Below, piece by piece: positions 8,561 through 16,700 of a stretch of DNA of 39,946 nt. Position 1 is the first letter of the stretch; every line of letters begins with the position of its first letter. This DNA is from CAJVXI01 sp036444215 (GTDB lineage Bacteria > Patescibacteriota > Minisyncoccia > UBA6257 > UBA9933): assembly GCA_036444215.1 (NCBI GenBank), contig JAZGAA010000020.1:1-39946 (forward strand), read 5' to 3'. The translations under genes were made by a program, and so were the position numbers. The notes below the pieces were generated by a model, which saw nothing but the letters and a program-made list of their open reading frames with translations, ran no database searches and had not been told where the DNA came from.

Positions 8561-8772
8561 TAATCTCCATCGCCCAAATCATCATTTCTGTTGTTTTGAT
8601 TATTTTAATTCTTCTTCAAGAGCGGTCTTCCGGACTTTCCGGCATGTTTGGCGGCGGCGGCGAAGGAGAATTTTATCAAAAGCGTCGCGGCTTGGAAAAA
8701 CTTATTTTCCGGGGCACTATAATTTTAGTCATTCTTTTTGCCGGCTTATCGTTGGTCAACCTCCTCCTCTAA
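8557..8772 (+). CDS. secG: Preprotein translocase subunit SecG
   Basis: At 71 residues with two transmembrane helices (about 2-20 and 50-70) this is a short SecG, the accessory subunit of the SecYEG protein-export channel. The loop has LLQERSSGLSGMFGGGGE, matching the SecG signature LLQ.....L...FGG, followed by RRGLEKLIFR before TM2. It overlaps the upstream gene by 4 nt. Confidence 0.9.
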   Translation: MIISIAQIIISVVLIILILLQERSSGLSGMFGGGGEGEFYQKRRGLEKLIFRGTIILVILFAGLSLVNLLL

Positions 8773-8798
8773 ATTAAAATTAGTAGATTGTAGATTGA

Positions 8799-10475
8799 AT
8801 GTTTAACAGAATACCTCAAATTCTTAAATCTTTTTCTCGTTATGAGCGATATATTTTTTTGGCCTCTTTTTTGGTATTTATCATTTCTTCTATTTTTCTT
8901 TTAATTAAGTTTATAAATCAGAACACCTTTCTGGTGTCGGTTAGCGGCGGAGAATATAGAGAAGGAATAATCGGTCAGCCGACTTTTATTAACCCAGTTT
9001 TAGTCGGTAATAATGATTCTGACAGAGATTTAACCGAATTGATTTTTAGCGACCTCCTTGATTTAGCTGAGAGTTATAAAATGAATAGCAAAGGTGCAGT
9101 TTGGAACGTTCGGCTTAAAGAAAATGTTTTTTGGCATGATGGGAAAACCATTACCAGCGATGATGTAATTTTTACAGTTAGAACCATTCAGGACTTCGAT
9201 ACTCGCTCTCCGTTCTTTTCTAATTGGCAGGGGGTAGTTGCCGAACGGATTAGTGAACGGGAAGTAAAATTTATTTTATCAGCCCCCTATGCGTTTTTTG
9301 AAGGCACACTTAAAGAATTAAAACCAATTCCCAAACATCTTTTTAGCGATATTCCGGCTGCTAATCTCAAGCTTTCTAATTATAATCTTGAACCAATTGG
9401 CAGCGGGTCGTTTAAATTTGATTCCCTTCAGAAACGCCGTGACGGTTTTATTACCGATTATAAACTTATAAGAAACGAAAATTATTTTGGCCAAAAGCCA
9501 TATCTGGACCAGATAATTTTTAAATTTTTTCTCAATAATAATGAATTAATTGAGGCTTTTAATTCCGGAGTAATTGATGGTTTTGGAGGCGTTAATCCGA
9601 AAAGCTTAACGGGCATTAAACTTGATTATCAGGTCTTTAAGCTTATAATGCCCAGATATTATGCTGTTTTTTTTAATGGCAATTCTCAGCCGTTATTAAG
9701 CGAGAGAAATATCCGGCTGGCCTTAGATTTAGCTACTGATCGTCAGACGATTATTGAAGAAGTTTTTTTAAATCATGCCATAGCTGCTTTTGGTCCTTTA
9801 ATTCCATCAATGGAAGGGTATAGCCCCGATATTTTTCAGGAGAATTCTTTGGGGTTTGAATTTGAAGAGGCTAATCAACTTTTAGATAATGATGGATGGC
9901 AGGTTAATGATGAAGGAATTCGGGAGAAAGATTTTACCAATGGCAAAAAAGAGGAAATTTTAAAGTTAGAATTTAAATTGGTTGTTCCGGAAATACCGTT
10001 TTTAACTGAAACAGCAAATATTATTCAGGAAGATTGGGGAAAAATCGGCGTTAAGTTAGATTTAATAATTCTCCAGCCGTCTGACATTAACAATGAAATA
10101 ATTAAAACTCGCGACTATGAAATGATTTTATTCGGCAATATTTTCGGAAGAAACCCCGACCTTTTCTCTTTTTGGCATTCTTCGGAAAGATTTTATCCCG
10201 GGCTAAACCTGTCTCTTTATGATAATGAAGAGGCAGATGCTTTAATTGAGTCAATCAGAGAGAGTTTAAAAGAAGAAAGCCGACAGCGAAATTTAAATAA
10301 ACTTCAACTGTTAATTATAGGTGACCAGCCGGCAATCTTTCTTTATTCTCCGTTTTATTTCTATATCAGCAAAAACCAACTCGGTGGTTTTGAGGAAAAA
10401 TTTATTCCTCTACCAAGTGAGCGTTTTGAAAATATTGAGAGATGGTATTTGAAAACAGAGAGAAGATTCAGGTAA
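8799..10475 (+). CDS. Membrane-anchored peptide-binding protein (SBP family 5)
   Basis: The 558-residue protein resembles the OppA/DppA family, which binds oligopeptides. An uncleaved-looking N-terminal helix (about 20-38) replaces a lipobox. SBP_bac_5 hallmarks follow: GGEYREGIIGQPTFINPVL, LTELIFSDLL, WHDGKTITSDDVIFT, a long middle domain with YAVFFNG and RLALDLATDRQTII, and DYEMILFG. No permease or ATPase gene is nearby. Orphan family-5 binding proteins are common in CPR genomes. Ligand and partner are unknown, and a role in scavenging peptides is inferred. Confidence 0.85.
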   Translation: MFNRIPQILKSFSRYERYIFLASFLVFIISSIFLLIKFINQNTFLVSVSGGEYREGIIGQPTFINPVLVGNNDSDRDLTELIFSDLLDLAESYKMNSKGAVWNVRLKENVFWHDGKTITSDDVIFTVRTIQDFDTRSPFFSNWQGVVAERISEREVKFILSAPYAFFEGTLKELKPIPKHLFSDIPAANLKLSNYNLEPIGSGSFKFDSLQKRRDGFITDYKLIRNENYFGQKPYLDQIIFKFFLNNNELIEAFNSGVIDGFGGVNPKSLTGIKLDYQVFKLIMPRYYAVFFNGNSQPLLSERNIRLALDLATDRQTIIEEVFLNHAIAAFGPLIPSMEGYSPDIFQENSLGFEFEEANQLLDNDGWQVNDEGIREKDFTNGKKEEILKLEFKLVVPEIPFLTETANIIQEDWGKIGVKLDLIILQPSDINNEIIKTRDYEMILFGNIFGRNPDLFSFWHSSERFYPGLNLSLYDNEEADALIESIRESLKEESRQRNLNKLQLLIIGDQPAIFLYSPFYFYISKNQLGGFEEKFIPLPSERFENIERWYLKTERRFR

Positions 10476-10485
10476 AGGGCTTTGT

Positions 10486-10504
10486 CTCCGACGGAACGTC
10501 GGAG
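10486..10504. repeat. Short GC-rich palindrome before the GPI-like gene
   Basis: A perfect 7-bp inverted repeat, CTCCGAC-GGAAC-GTCGGAG, lies between the binding-protein stop and the ATG at 10539. There is no T-run, so it is not a clear terminator. The open frame extends upstream through it to a TTG at 10482, but the palindrome makes that start unlikely. Confidence 0.6.
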
Positions 10505-10538
10505 GTACAAAACTGCTTTAAATTCAAACAACATTGGC

Positions 10539-11141
10539 ATGGAAAATTTTTGTGAAAAAGGAAAAATAGAATATAAAATCGGCTATGATGTGTGTCGAGG
10601 CAAAGATTGGCAAGGCGACCTACGTTATGATTTGACGCTTATTTACGCGAAAGACACGGCCAGAGAATTACCTCGGACATTCGGACATTATCACACACAA
10701 GGGTACGCTGAATTATTTGAAGTGATTGAAGGAAAAACAATGGCGTTTATACAGCAATACGGAGCCGAATCTGATATAATTGAGAAAGCGTATCTGATTG
10801 AGGCTAGTAAAGGAGATAAATTTATTATTCTACCGGACTTCGGCTTTACGAATATCAATCCGGACAAATCAAAAAACCTTCTTCTTTCAAACTGGACTAA
10901 TGTCAATGTTAAAAACCAGTATGATTTAATAAAGAAATACAACGGGTTTTGCTATCGTGCTTTAAGAAACGGGAACGGCAATATAACTTTTGAAAAAAAC
11001 GAAAATTACAAAAAAATTCCAGAACTTATTAAACTAAAGCCAAAAGAATTGCCCAAAGAACTGAAAAATCTGGATTTTTTGAGCGAGCCGGAAAAATATA
11101 AGGATGTTTTGAGAGTTGATAAATTATTTAAATTAGATTAA
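10539..11141 (+). CDS. Cupin glucose-6-phosphate isomerase-like protein (archaeal type)
   Basis: The 200-residue protein resembles the cupin GPI family (Pfam GPI), which interconverts glucose-6-phosphate and fructose-6-phosphate with a bound metal. The first cupin motif is clear: TFGHYHTQGYAELFEVIEGK, with H50, H52 and E58 as likely metal ligands. The second motif, normally P-P-x-W-A-H, reads ILPDFGFTNI here, with Phe103 where the fourth ligand (His) is expected. Activity with three ligands is uncertain. The ATG at 10539 is preferred over the longer TTG frame. A C-terminal Lys-rich tail (about 155-200) is less conserved. Confidence 0.7.
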   Translation: MENFCEKGKIEYKIGYDVCRGKDWQGDLRYDLTLIYAKDTARELPRTFGHYHTQGYAELFEVIEGKTMAFIQQYGAESDIIEKAYLIEASKGDKFIILPDFGFTNINPDKSKNLLLSNWTNVNVKNQYDLIKKYNGFCYRALRNGNGNITFEKNENYKKIPELIKLKPKELPKELKNLDFLSEPEKYKDVLRVDKLFKLD

Positions 11142-11164
11142 TTTTATTGGGCTTTTATATTGTT

Positions 11165-11248
11165 GCCCAGGTGCTGGAATTGGCAGACAGGTTAGCTTCA
11201 GGAGCTAATGTCCGTAAGGACGTGTGGGTTCAAGTCCCACCCTGGGCA
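11165..11248 (+). tRNA. tRNA-Leu (anticodon CAG)
   Basis: The acceptor stem is GCCCAGG/CCTGGGC. The anticodon stem-loop is TTAGC-TTCAGGA-GCTAA, giving anticodon CAG. A long variable arm (TGTCCGTAAGGACG) is typical of leucine tRNA, and the T-arm is GTGGG-TTCAAGT-CCCAC. The discriminator is A, and CCA is not encoded. Confidence 0.97.
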
Positions 11249-11325
11249 CATGAATTAAATTTCTAATTACTAATTTCTAATCAATTTTTAATGTTTTAAT
11301 TATTTAAACATTATAAAATTAGAAA

Positions 11326-11354
11326 TTGGTTCAAAATTCAAAATTAGTTATTCT
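11326..11354 (+). promoter_or_regulatory. Promoter of leaderless rnj
   Basis: TTGGTT (11326-11331), a 17-nt spacer and TATTCT (11349-11354) lie 6 nt before the ATG at 11361, so the mRNA should have no leader. The spacer after tRNA-Leu is otherwise made of AATTTCTAATTACTAATTTC-like words. Confidence 0.55.
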
Positions 11355-11360
11355 TAGTAT

Positions 11361-13073
11361 ATGTTTAAACAAAAAATAATTAAAACTACAAAAAGAACTC
11401 TTCAAAAAGAAGAGGCGGTTAGATTTATTCCGATTGGCGGGTTTGAGGAGGTTGGCCGCAATATGATGGTTTTTGAGTATAAAGATGAGATTATTGTTAT
11501 TGACGCCGGACTTCAGTTTCCTGAAGAAACAACCCCTGGGATTGACTACATAATTCCAAACATTGCTTATCTTGAAGAGAGAAAAGAAAATATTAAGGCA
11601 TTAATTATCACTCACGGCCATTATGACCACATCGGCGCCATTCCCCATATTATGGAGAAATTAGGAAATCCGACTATTTTTACAACATCAATTTCTAAAG
11701 AAATAATTAATAAGCGCCAAAGAGATTATTCTAATGCGCCAAAACTTAATTTTGAAATTATTAAAACTAATGACAGCCGCCAGCTTTCCAAGAATTTTAA
11801 GGCTGAATTTTTTGGGCTTGCGCATAATATCCCTGAAGGATTTGGTTTAACTTTAGATACTCCAATAGGGAAAATTGTCCATGGCGGAGAATTTAAGTTT
11901 GATTACGACATTAACGGCAAGCCGCGCGATTTGGATGTCTGGAAAAAGATTGGCGATAAAAAAATTCATACACTTTTACTTGAATCAACCGGGGCTGAAG
12001 AGCCGGGCTATTCGGTTTCTGAAAGAGTGGTAGAGCAAGAATTGGAAAATCTTTTTAAGAAAGCCGAAGGTCGGATTATTGTCGGCACTTTCGCTTCGCT
12101 TTTGGACCGCTTGGCGGAAATTATTAAAATCGCCGAACGGCTTAATAAAAAAATCGCCATTAGCGGATTTTCAATGAAAACAAACATTCAGATTGTCAGG
12201 AATCTTGGTTTTATGAAAGTTAAGAAAGGGACAATTATTCCTTTGGAGGAAATTAAAAAATATCACGATAACAAACTTTTAATTCTTTGCACTGGCGCTC
12301 AAGGCGAACCAAATGCCAGTTTAATGAGAATTGCTAACGGCGAACATCGCCATATCCAGATTAAAAAAGGCGACACAGTGATTTTATCATCGTCAATTGT
12401 TCCGGGAAACGAGAACAGCGTTCAGGTGATTAAAGACGACATTGCCCGCCAGGGCGCTTTGATTTACCACTATAAAATGATAGATATCCATTCCAGCGGA
12501 CATGCTCCTCAAGAAGAGTTGAAGACAGTCATGAAACTTGTCAGGCCAAAGTTTTTTATTCCAATGCACGGTTTTTATTTTATGCGTTGGAGAAACGCCC
12601 AGCACGCCCAAGAGGTATTAAATCTTAGACCAGAAGAAACAATAATAGCTGACAATGGCCAGGTTATTTTAATGGAAAAGAATTCAGTCAAAATAACTGA
12701 AGAAGATGTGCCGGCTTTTTATGTAATGGTTGACGGCTTAGGAGTTGGTGATGTTGGAGAGGTGGTTCTAAGAGACCGTCGGACATTAGCCCAGGAAGGA
12801 ATGGTAGTGATTATCGCTACTTTGGATCGCCAGACCGGTCGTTTTCTTAAAAATCCGGATATTATTTCCCGCGGTTTTATTTATCTTAGAGAAAGTAAAG
12901 AATTGGTTGAAGAGCTCAGAAGACGCATTAAGGGTATTATCAGCCGCATTCCCCGCCATCAGCATCTTGAGCCAGATTACATTAAATCTTTAATACGAGA
13001 CCAAATCGGCCAATTTTTGTATAATAAGACCAAGAGAAGACCGATGATATTACCGGTTGTAATTGAGGTGTAA
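11361..13073 (+). CDS. rnj: Ribonuclease J
   Basis: This 570-residue enzyme is a metallo-beta-lactamase/beta-CASP ribonuclease with 5'-3' exo- and endonuclease activity. The zinc motif HGHYDH is at residues 85-90. The sequence starts the core with RFIPIGGFEEVGRNMMVFEY. The beta-CASP region contains GTFASLLDRLAEI, SGFSM, CTGAQGEPNASLMRIA and FIPMHGFYFMR. The C-terminal domain follows (DRRTLAQEGMVV to MILPVVIEV). Length is typical (about 555-570). trpS begins 6 nt downstream, so the two probably share a transcript. Confidence 0.97.
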   Translation: MFKQKIIKTTKRTLQKEEAVRFIPIGGFEEVGRNMMVFEYKDEIIVIDAGLQFPEETTPGIDYIIPNIAYLEERKENIKALIITHGHYDHIGAIPHIMEKLGNPTIFTTSISKEIINKRQRDYSNAPKLNFEIIKTNDSRQLSKNFKAEFFGLAHNIPEGFGLTLDTPIGKIVHGGEFKFDYDINGKPRDLDVWKKIGDKKIHTLLLESTGAEEPGYSVSERVVEQELENLFKKAEGRIIVGTFASLLDRLAEIIKIAERLNKKIAISGFSMKTNIQIVRNLGFMKVKKGTIIPLEEIKKYHDNKLLILCTGAQGEPNASLMRIANGEHRHIQIKKGDTVILSSSIVPGNENSVQVIKDDIARQGALIYHYKMIDIHSSGHAPQEELKTVMKLVRPKFFIPMHGFYFMRWRNAQHAQEVLNLRPEETIIADNGQVILMEKNSVKITEEDVPAFYVMVDGLGVGDVGEVVLRDRRTLAQEGMVVIIATLDRQTGRFLKNPDIISRGFIYLRESKELVEELRRRIKGIISRIPRHQHLEPDYIKSLIRDQIGQFLYNKTKRRPMILPVVIEV

Positions 13074-13079
13074 AAAATT

Positions 13080-14117
13080 ATGGGCAAACCAATTTTAATC
13101 TCCGGTGTTCAGCCGACTGGAAAACTTCATATTGGAAACTATTTCGGGGCTTTGAAGAATTTCGTTGATTTACAGAATTCTGGCCGTTATGAATGCTATT
13201 TTTTTGTTGCTGACCTTCACGCGCTTACGGAAAATCCGGACGCTAAAGATTTGAGCAAAAATATTTTAAATTTAGCGGCTGATTTTTTGGCGGCGGGACT
13301 TAGTCATGACAAATCAGTTATTTTTCAGCAATCGCAAGTTAAGTTCGTACAGGAGTTAAAGTGGATTTTGAGTACACTTACGCCGGTGAGTGAATTATTG
13401 CGCATGACAGCATTTAAGGAAAAAGTTTTGCAGCCGCTTAAGACCTCCGATAAAGAAAGAATTACAAAAGAGAAGTTCGATAAAATAGTTGAGAAATCAA
13501 ATTTCGGATTGGCAGAATACCCTGTTCTTATGGCCGCAGATATTTTGCTTTACGACGCCAAATTTGTTCCAGTTGGAGAAGATCAGCTGCAGCACTTGGA
13601 ATTCACTCGCGCTATAGCAAGAAAATTCAATCGTAGATTCGGAAAAACTTTTATTGAGCCAAAGCCGCTTTTAACAGAAGCGCCAAGGCTAATGAGTTTG
13701 GATAATCCGCATAAAAAGATGTCAAAATCTCAGCCGTCAGGATGCTTGTTTTTAGATGATTCGCCAAAAGAAATTAGTGAAAAAATCAAAAAAGCCGTCA
13801 CTGATTCCGGTAAAGAAATTAAATACGACTGGAAACGCAAACCGGCAATTTCTAACTTAATGAAGATATACGGAATTTTAAGCGGGCAGACAATAAAGAT
13901 GATAGAGAATAAATTTAAAAACAAAGGATACGGGGACTTTAAAAAGGATTTGGCTGAAGTCGTCATTAAACACCTCGTGCCTTTTCAAGAAAGGAAGAAA
14001 CAATTAAAAAGGCAGTCGTCCAAGATTAAAAAGATTATGGAAATCGGCAGTAAAAAAGCCAACAAAAAAGCGGAGAGAAAGATTAAAATAATAAAAAACA
14101 AAGTAGGTTTAATATAA
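13080..14117 (+). CDS. trpS: Tryptophan--tRNA ligase
   Basis: The 345-residue class I synthetase charges tRNA-Trp. It shows GVQPTGKLHIGNYFGAL (HIGH-type motif H17-I-G-N20) and KMSKS at residues 213-217. Other family features are ADLHALTENPDA, LMAADILLYDAKFVPVGEDQLQH and a helical C-terminus. The tail after about 310 is a Lys-rich extension (KKQLKRQSSKIKKIM...). It follows rnj by 6 nt and ends at a bidirectional terminator. Confidence 0.96.
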   Translation: MGKPILISGVQPTGKLHIGNYFGALKNFVDLQNSGRYECYFFVADLHALTENPDAKDLSKNILNLAADFLAAGLSHDKSVIFQQSQVKFVQELKWILSTLTPVSELLRMTAFKEKVLQPLKTSDKERITKEKFDKIVEKSNFGLAEYPVLMAADILLYDAKFVPVGEDQLQHLEFTRAIARKFNRRFGKTFIEPKPLLTEAPRLMSLDNPHKKMSKSQPSGCLFLDDSPKEISEKIKKAVTDSGKEIKYDWKRKPAISNLMKIYGILSGQTIKMIENKFKNKGYGDFKKDLAEVVIKHLVPFQERKKQLKRQSSKIKKIMEIGSKKANKKAERKIKIIKNKVGLI

Positions 14118-14151
14118 AAAAACGGCTCAGATATATATGAGCCGTTTTTTT
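14116..14151. terminator. Bidirectional terminator between trpS and the D-LDH gene
   Basis: The stem AAAAAACGGCTCA / TGAGCCGTTTTTT with loop GATATATA has A-runs and T-runs on both sides and lies between convergent genes. The stop codon of the minus-strand dehydrogenase overlaps its right edge. The core CGGCTCA/TGAGCCG recurs at 16669 and 35958. Confidence 0.92.
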
Positions 14152-15160
14152 AGGCCTTAATCGGAAAAGTCGTCTCTCCTTTTTCCAAAAAAGATTTAAT
14201 ATTTTCAATATCCGTATTTAAAATTCGCTGGAGCGCTTCTTGAGTGTTAAAAGCGTTATGCGGCGTAATAATCACATTGGGCATATCAATTAAAACATGG
14301 TTTGCCAAAATAGTTTTTAAATCATGTTCTTTAGGATGTCCGTAGAGAAGAAAAGATTTTTCATCTTGGGTTGCACCTTCTTCTTCTAAAACATCTAAAC
14401 CAGCGCCGCTTAAAATTCTTTCATTTAATCCTTTAACCAAAGCAGCTGTTTCTACTACCGCGCCGCGAGAAGTATTTATAAGTATGGCGCCTTTTTTGAT
14501 TTTGTTGATATTTCCAGAATTTATTAAGTGATGAGTAGATTTAAGATATGGGATATGTAAACTAATGATGTCTGACTGACCGAGTAATTTATCCAAATCA
14601 ACGTACTGAAAATCCATTTCTTTACTAAGCTGCTTATTAGGATAAGCGTCAAAAGCAATTACATTCATATCAAACCCTTTGGCGATTTTTATCATATATT
14701 TACCAATCCGGCCAGTGCCGATAATCCCAATAGTTTTCCCTTTTAAGTCAAACCCCCTTAATCCTTCCAAAGAAAAACTGCCGGTTTCGCGAATGCGATC
14801 GTAGGCCTCATAAATTTTTCTGGAAAGAGTAAGAATCAAGCCAAAAGCCATCTCTGCAACGGTATTATCGCCATATCCCGGGACATAGGCGGTTTTAATG
14901 TTTTTTTCTTTAGTAGTTTTTAAATCTATATGGTCAAAGCCGGTTGAACGGGTGGTAATTAGTTTTAAATTAGGAAAATTATCAATAACTTCTTTATCAA
15001 TTTTTGAACCAACAAAAACCGAAATAATATCAGCATCTTTTTCAGCGGGCAGATTATCTTTATTTAGTTTATTTTCAGAAAATAAAATTTCCTGCTCAGG
15101 CAAAGCATTTTTCAAATAATCTTTTTCCCAGTTTTCAATTTCAAAAAAAGCTATGGACAT
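14150..15160 (-). CDS. D-isomer specific 2-hydroxyacid dehydrogenase, D-lactate dehydrogenase-like
   Basis: The 336-residue NAD-dependent enzyme probably reduces pyruvate to D-lactate. The nucleotide fold motif GIIGTGRIGKYMIKIA lies at about 143-158. Catalytic residues are an Arg at about 232 in NTSRGAVVE, a Glu at about 261 in DVLEEEG and His301 in TPHNAF. The YGDNTVAEMAFGLILTLSRK segment is typical of D-LDH/VanH relatives. It follows the ZIP gene by 12 nt on the same strand, so the two may form an operon. D-LDH fits fermentative NADH recycling; other 2-hydroxyacids are possible substrates. Confidence 0.88.
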   Translation of the reverse strand: MSIAFFEIENWEKDYLKNALPEQEILFSENKLNKDNLPAEKDADIISVFVGSKIDKEVIDNFPNLKLITTRSTGFDHIDLKTTKEKNIKTAYVPGYGDNTVAEMAFGLILTLSRKIYEAYDRIRETGSFSLEGLRGFDLKGKTIGIIGTGRIGKYMIKIAKGFDMNVIAFDAYPNKQLSKEMDFQYVDLDKLLGQSDIISLHIPYLKSTHHLINSGNINKIKKGAILINTSRGAVVETAALVKGLNERILSGAGLDVLEEEGATQDEKSFLLYGHPKEHDLKTILANHVLIDMPNVIITPHNAFNTQEALQRILNTDIENIKSFLEKGETTFPIKA

Positions 15161-15172
15161 AATTAAATTATA

Positions 15173-15928
15173 TCATTCCGGTAACAAAATCCCAATACTA
15201 AATATCGCCAGAATTCCTAAAACAATTATGAAAAAATGAGAAAAGTCAGACCCTTTTGTTTTGCGATGAATATGAGGCAAGAGGTCAGTAGCGGCAATAT
15301 AAATAAACGAACCAGCAGCAAAAGACAATAAAAATGGAAGTTTGTTAATAAAAAGCGGCGCTGCCAAAAAAGCTATTATTGCCCCTAAAGGCGTTGCTAA
15401 GCTTGAGAGGAGATTTATAATAACTACTCTTCTTCTACTATAGCCAGCGTGAAGCAGAACGCCAAAATCACCGATTTCCTGAGGGATTTCATGAAAAAAG
15501 ACCGCTAAAGAAGTGGCGATTCCAACAGGTATGGAAACCAAAAAGCTTAGAACAATAATAACGCCGTCAATAAAATTGTGTATTGCGTCGCCAAAAATTA
15601 CAGTTGAAGTGAAAGTATGAGTTTCGCATTTTTCTTCATCGTGGCAGTGATGCCATTTCAAAAACTTCTCAAAAATAAAGAGTGTTAAAAAACCCAAAAG
15701 AACTGAGCCTAAAATTAGATTTTGGCGCAGCATGTTGCCGTTTAGTTTTAACGCCTCAGGAATTAAATCAAAAAAAGCTGCCCCCAAAAGAGCGCCAATA
15801 GCAAAACTTACCAGATAAAGAGAGAGGCGGCGAGCTAAATTTTCTTTATAAAGAAGAAATAATCCTCCAATTAAAGAAAAGATTCCGCCAAATATACTAG
15901 CACCGATGATCCAATATAATGTTTCCAT
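15173..15928 (-). CDS. ZIP family metal transporter
   Basis: The 251-residue protein has about eight transmembrane helices and belongs to the ZIP family, which imports zinc or other divalent metals. The metal-path motifs are HNFIDGVIIV (TM4) and FFHEIPQEIGDFGVLLHAG (TM5). A His/Cys/Glu-rich loop (KWHHCHDEEKCETH) between TM3 and TM4 is typical and may bind metal. Length fits the GufA-like short branch. Its leader contains the palindrome-centred word repeats at 15941-16022. Confidence 0.93.
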   Translation of the reverse strand: METLYWIIGASIFGGIFSLIGGLFLLYKENLARRLSLYLVSFAIGALLGAAFFDLIPEALKLNGNMLRQNLILGSVLLGFLTLFIFEKFLKWHHCHDEEKCETHTFTSTVIFGDAIHNFIDGVIIVLSFLVSIPVGIATSLAVFFHEIPQEIGDFGVLLHAGYSRRRVVIINLLSSLATPLGAIIAFLAAPLFINKLPFLLSFAAGSFIYIAATDLLPHIHRKTKGSDFSHFFIIVLGILAIFSIGILLPE

Positions 15929-15940
15929 TTAATTTTACTA

Positions 15941-16022
15941 ATAGCCACTAATTTATAACGAATAGCCACTAATCACGAATTCGTGATTCGTAGCCATTAG
16001 TCAAGATTCGTGGCCATTCGTA
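15941..16022. repeat. Word-repeat spacer with an 18-bp palindrome
   Basis: Words of the form ATAGCCACTAAT and ATTCGTAGCCATTAGT are repeated around a perfect palindrome AATCACGAATTCGTGATT (15971-15988). It lies between clpP and the ZIP gene. No ORF is seen. It could form a hairpin in the ZIP leader. Confidence 0.55.
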
Positions 16023-16029
16023 GAGCTTT

Positions 16030-16614
16030 CTATCTCTTAGCCTTAATAATTTCATCAACTATGCCGTATTCTTTGGCTTCTTTGGCATTAAGCCAAAAGT
16101 CGCGGTCAGTGTCTTTTTCAATTTTAGACAACAGTTGTCCAGTATGTTTGGTTAAGATTTGGTTAATTTGGTCTTTAATTTTAATAATATGGCGGGCTGC
16201 AATCTCCACTTCTATGGCTTGTCCTTCACCGCCACCCATTACCTGGTGAAGCAGAATTTCGGAATTAGGCAGGATAAATCTTTTACCTTTTTTGCCGGCT
16301 GCCAAAAGCACTGCGCCCATTGAACCGGCAATTCCCACGCAGATGGTTGAGACATCAGGCTTGATGTGTTGAATAGTGTCATAAATCGCCAAGCCAGCCG
16401 TAACCATACCGCCAGGAGTATTGAGATAAAGCTTAATATCTTTTTTAGAATCTTCGTGTTCTAAAAACAATAATTGAGCAATTATTGTATTGGCAACCGC
16501 GTCGGTAATCGGACCGCCAAGAAAAATTATCCGTTCTTTTAATAAACGAGAATAGATATCATAAGCTCTTTCACCGTGTTGAGATTTTTCAATTACTGTA
16601 GGTATTAAATTCAT
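16030..16614 (-). CDS. clpP: ATP-dependent Clp protease proteolytic subunit
   Basis: The 194-residue serine protease forms the tetradecameric core that degrades proteins fed by Clp ATPases. The catalytic triad is Ser98 (GIAGSMGAVLLAAG), His123 (ILLHQVMGG) and Asp172 (DRDFWLNAKEA). The N-terminus (MNLIPTVIEKSQHGERAYDIYSRLL) and GGPITD are standard. No Clp ATPase is in the window. The start is 6 nt from a -10 box, so it is probably leaderless. Confidence 0.97.
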   Translation of the reverse strand: MNLIPTVIEKSQHGERAYDIYSRLLKERIIFLGGPITDAVANTIIAQLLFLEHEDSKKDIKLYLNTPGGMVTAGLAIYDTIQHIKPDVSTICVGIAGSMGAVLLAAGKKGKRFILPNSEILLHQVMGGGEGQAIEVEIAARHIIKIKDQINQILTKHTGQLLSKIEKDTDRDFWLNAKEAKEYGIVDEIIKAKR

Positions 16615-16620
16615 ATATTT

Positions 16621-16648
16621 ATTATCTATTTAAATATCAAAAAGTCAA
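16621..16648 (-). promoter_or_regulatory. Promoter of leaderless clpP
   Basis: On the minus strand TTGACT (16648-16643), a 16-nt spacer and GATAAT (16626-16621) end 6 nt before the ATG at 16614. Confidence 0.65.
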
Positions 16649-16668
16649 CTAAAAACCTATGAATTTAT

Positions 16669-16700
16669 CGGCTCAATCATATCTGAGCCGTTTGTTTTTT
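16669..16700 (+). terminator. Terminator-like hairpin facing the plus strand
   Basis: The stem CGGCTCA / TGAGCCG with loop ATCATATC is followed on the plus strand by TTTGTTTTTT. No plus-strand gene ends here. The minus-strand symporter stop codon sits in the loop, so it may end the symporter transcript poorly or stop antisense transcription. It shares its core with two other terminators. Confidence 0.5.
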
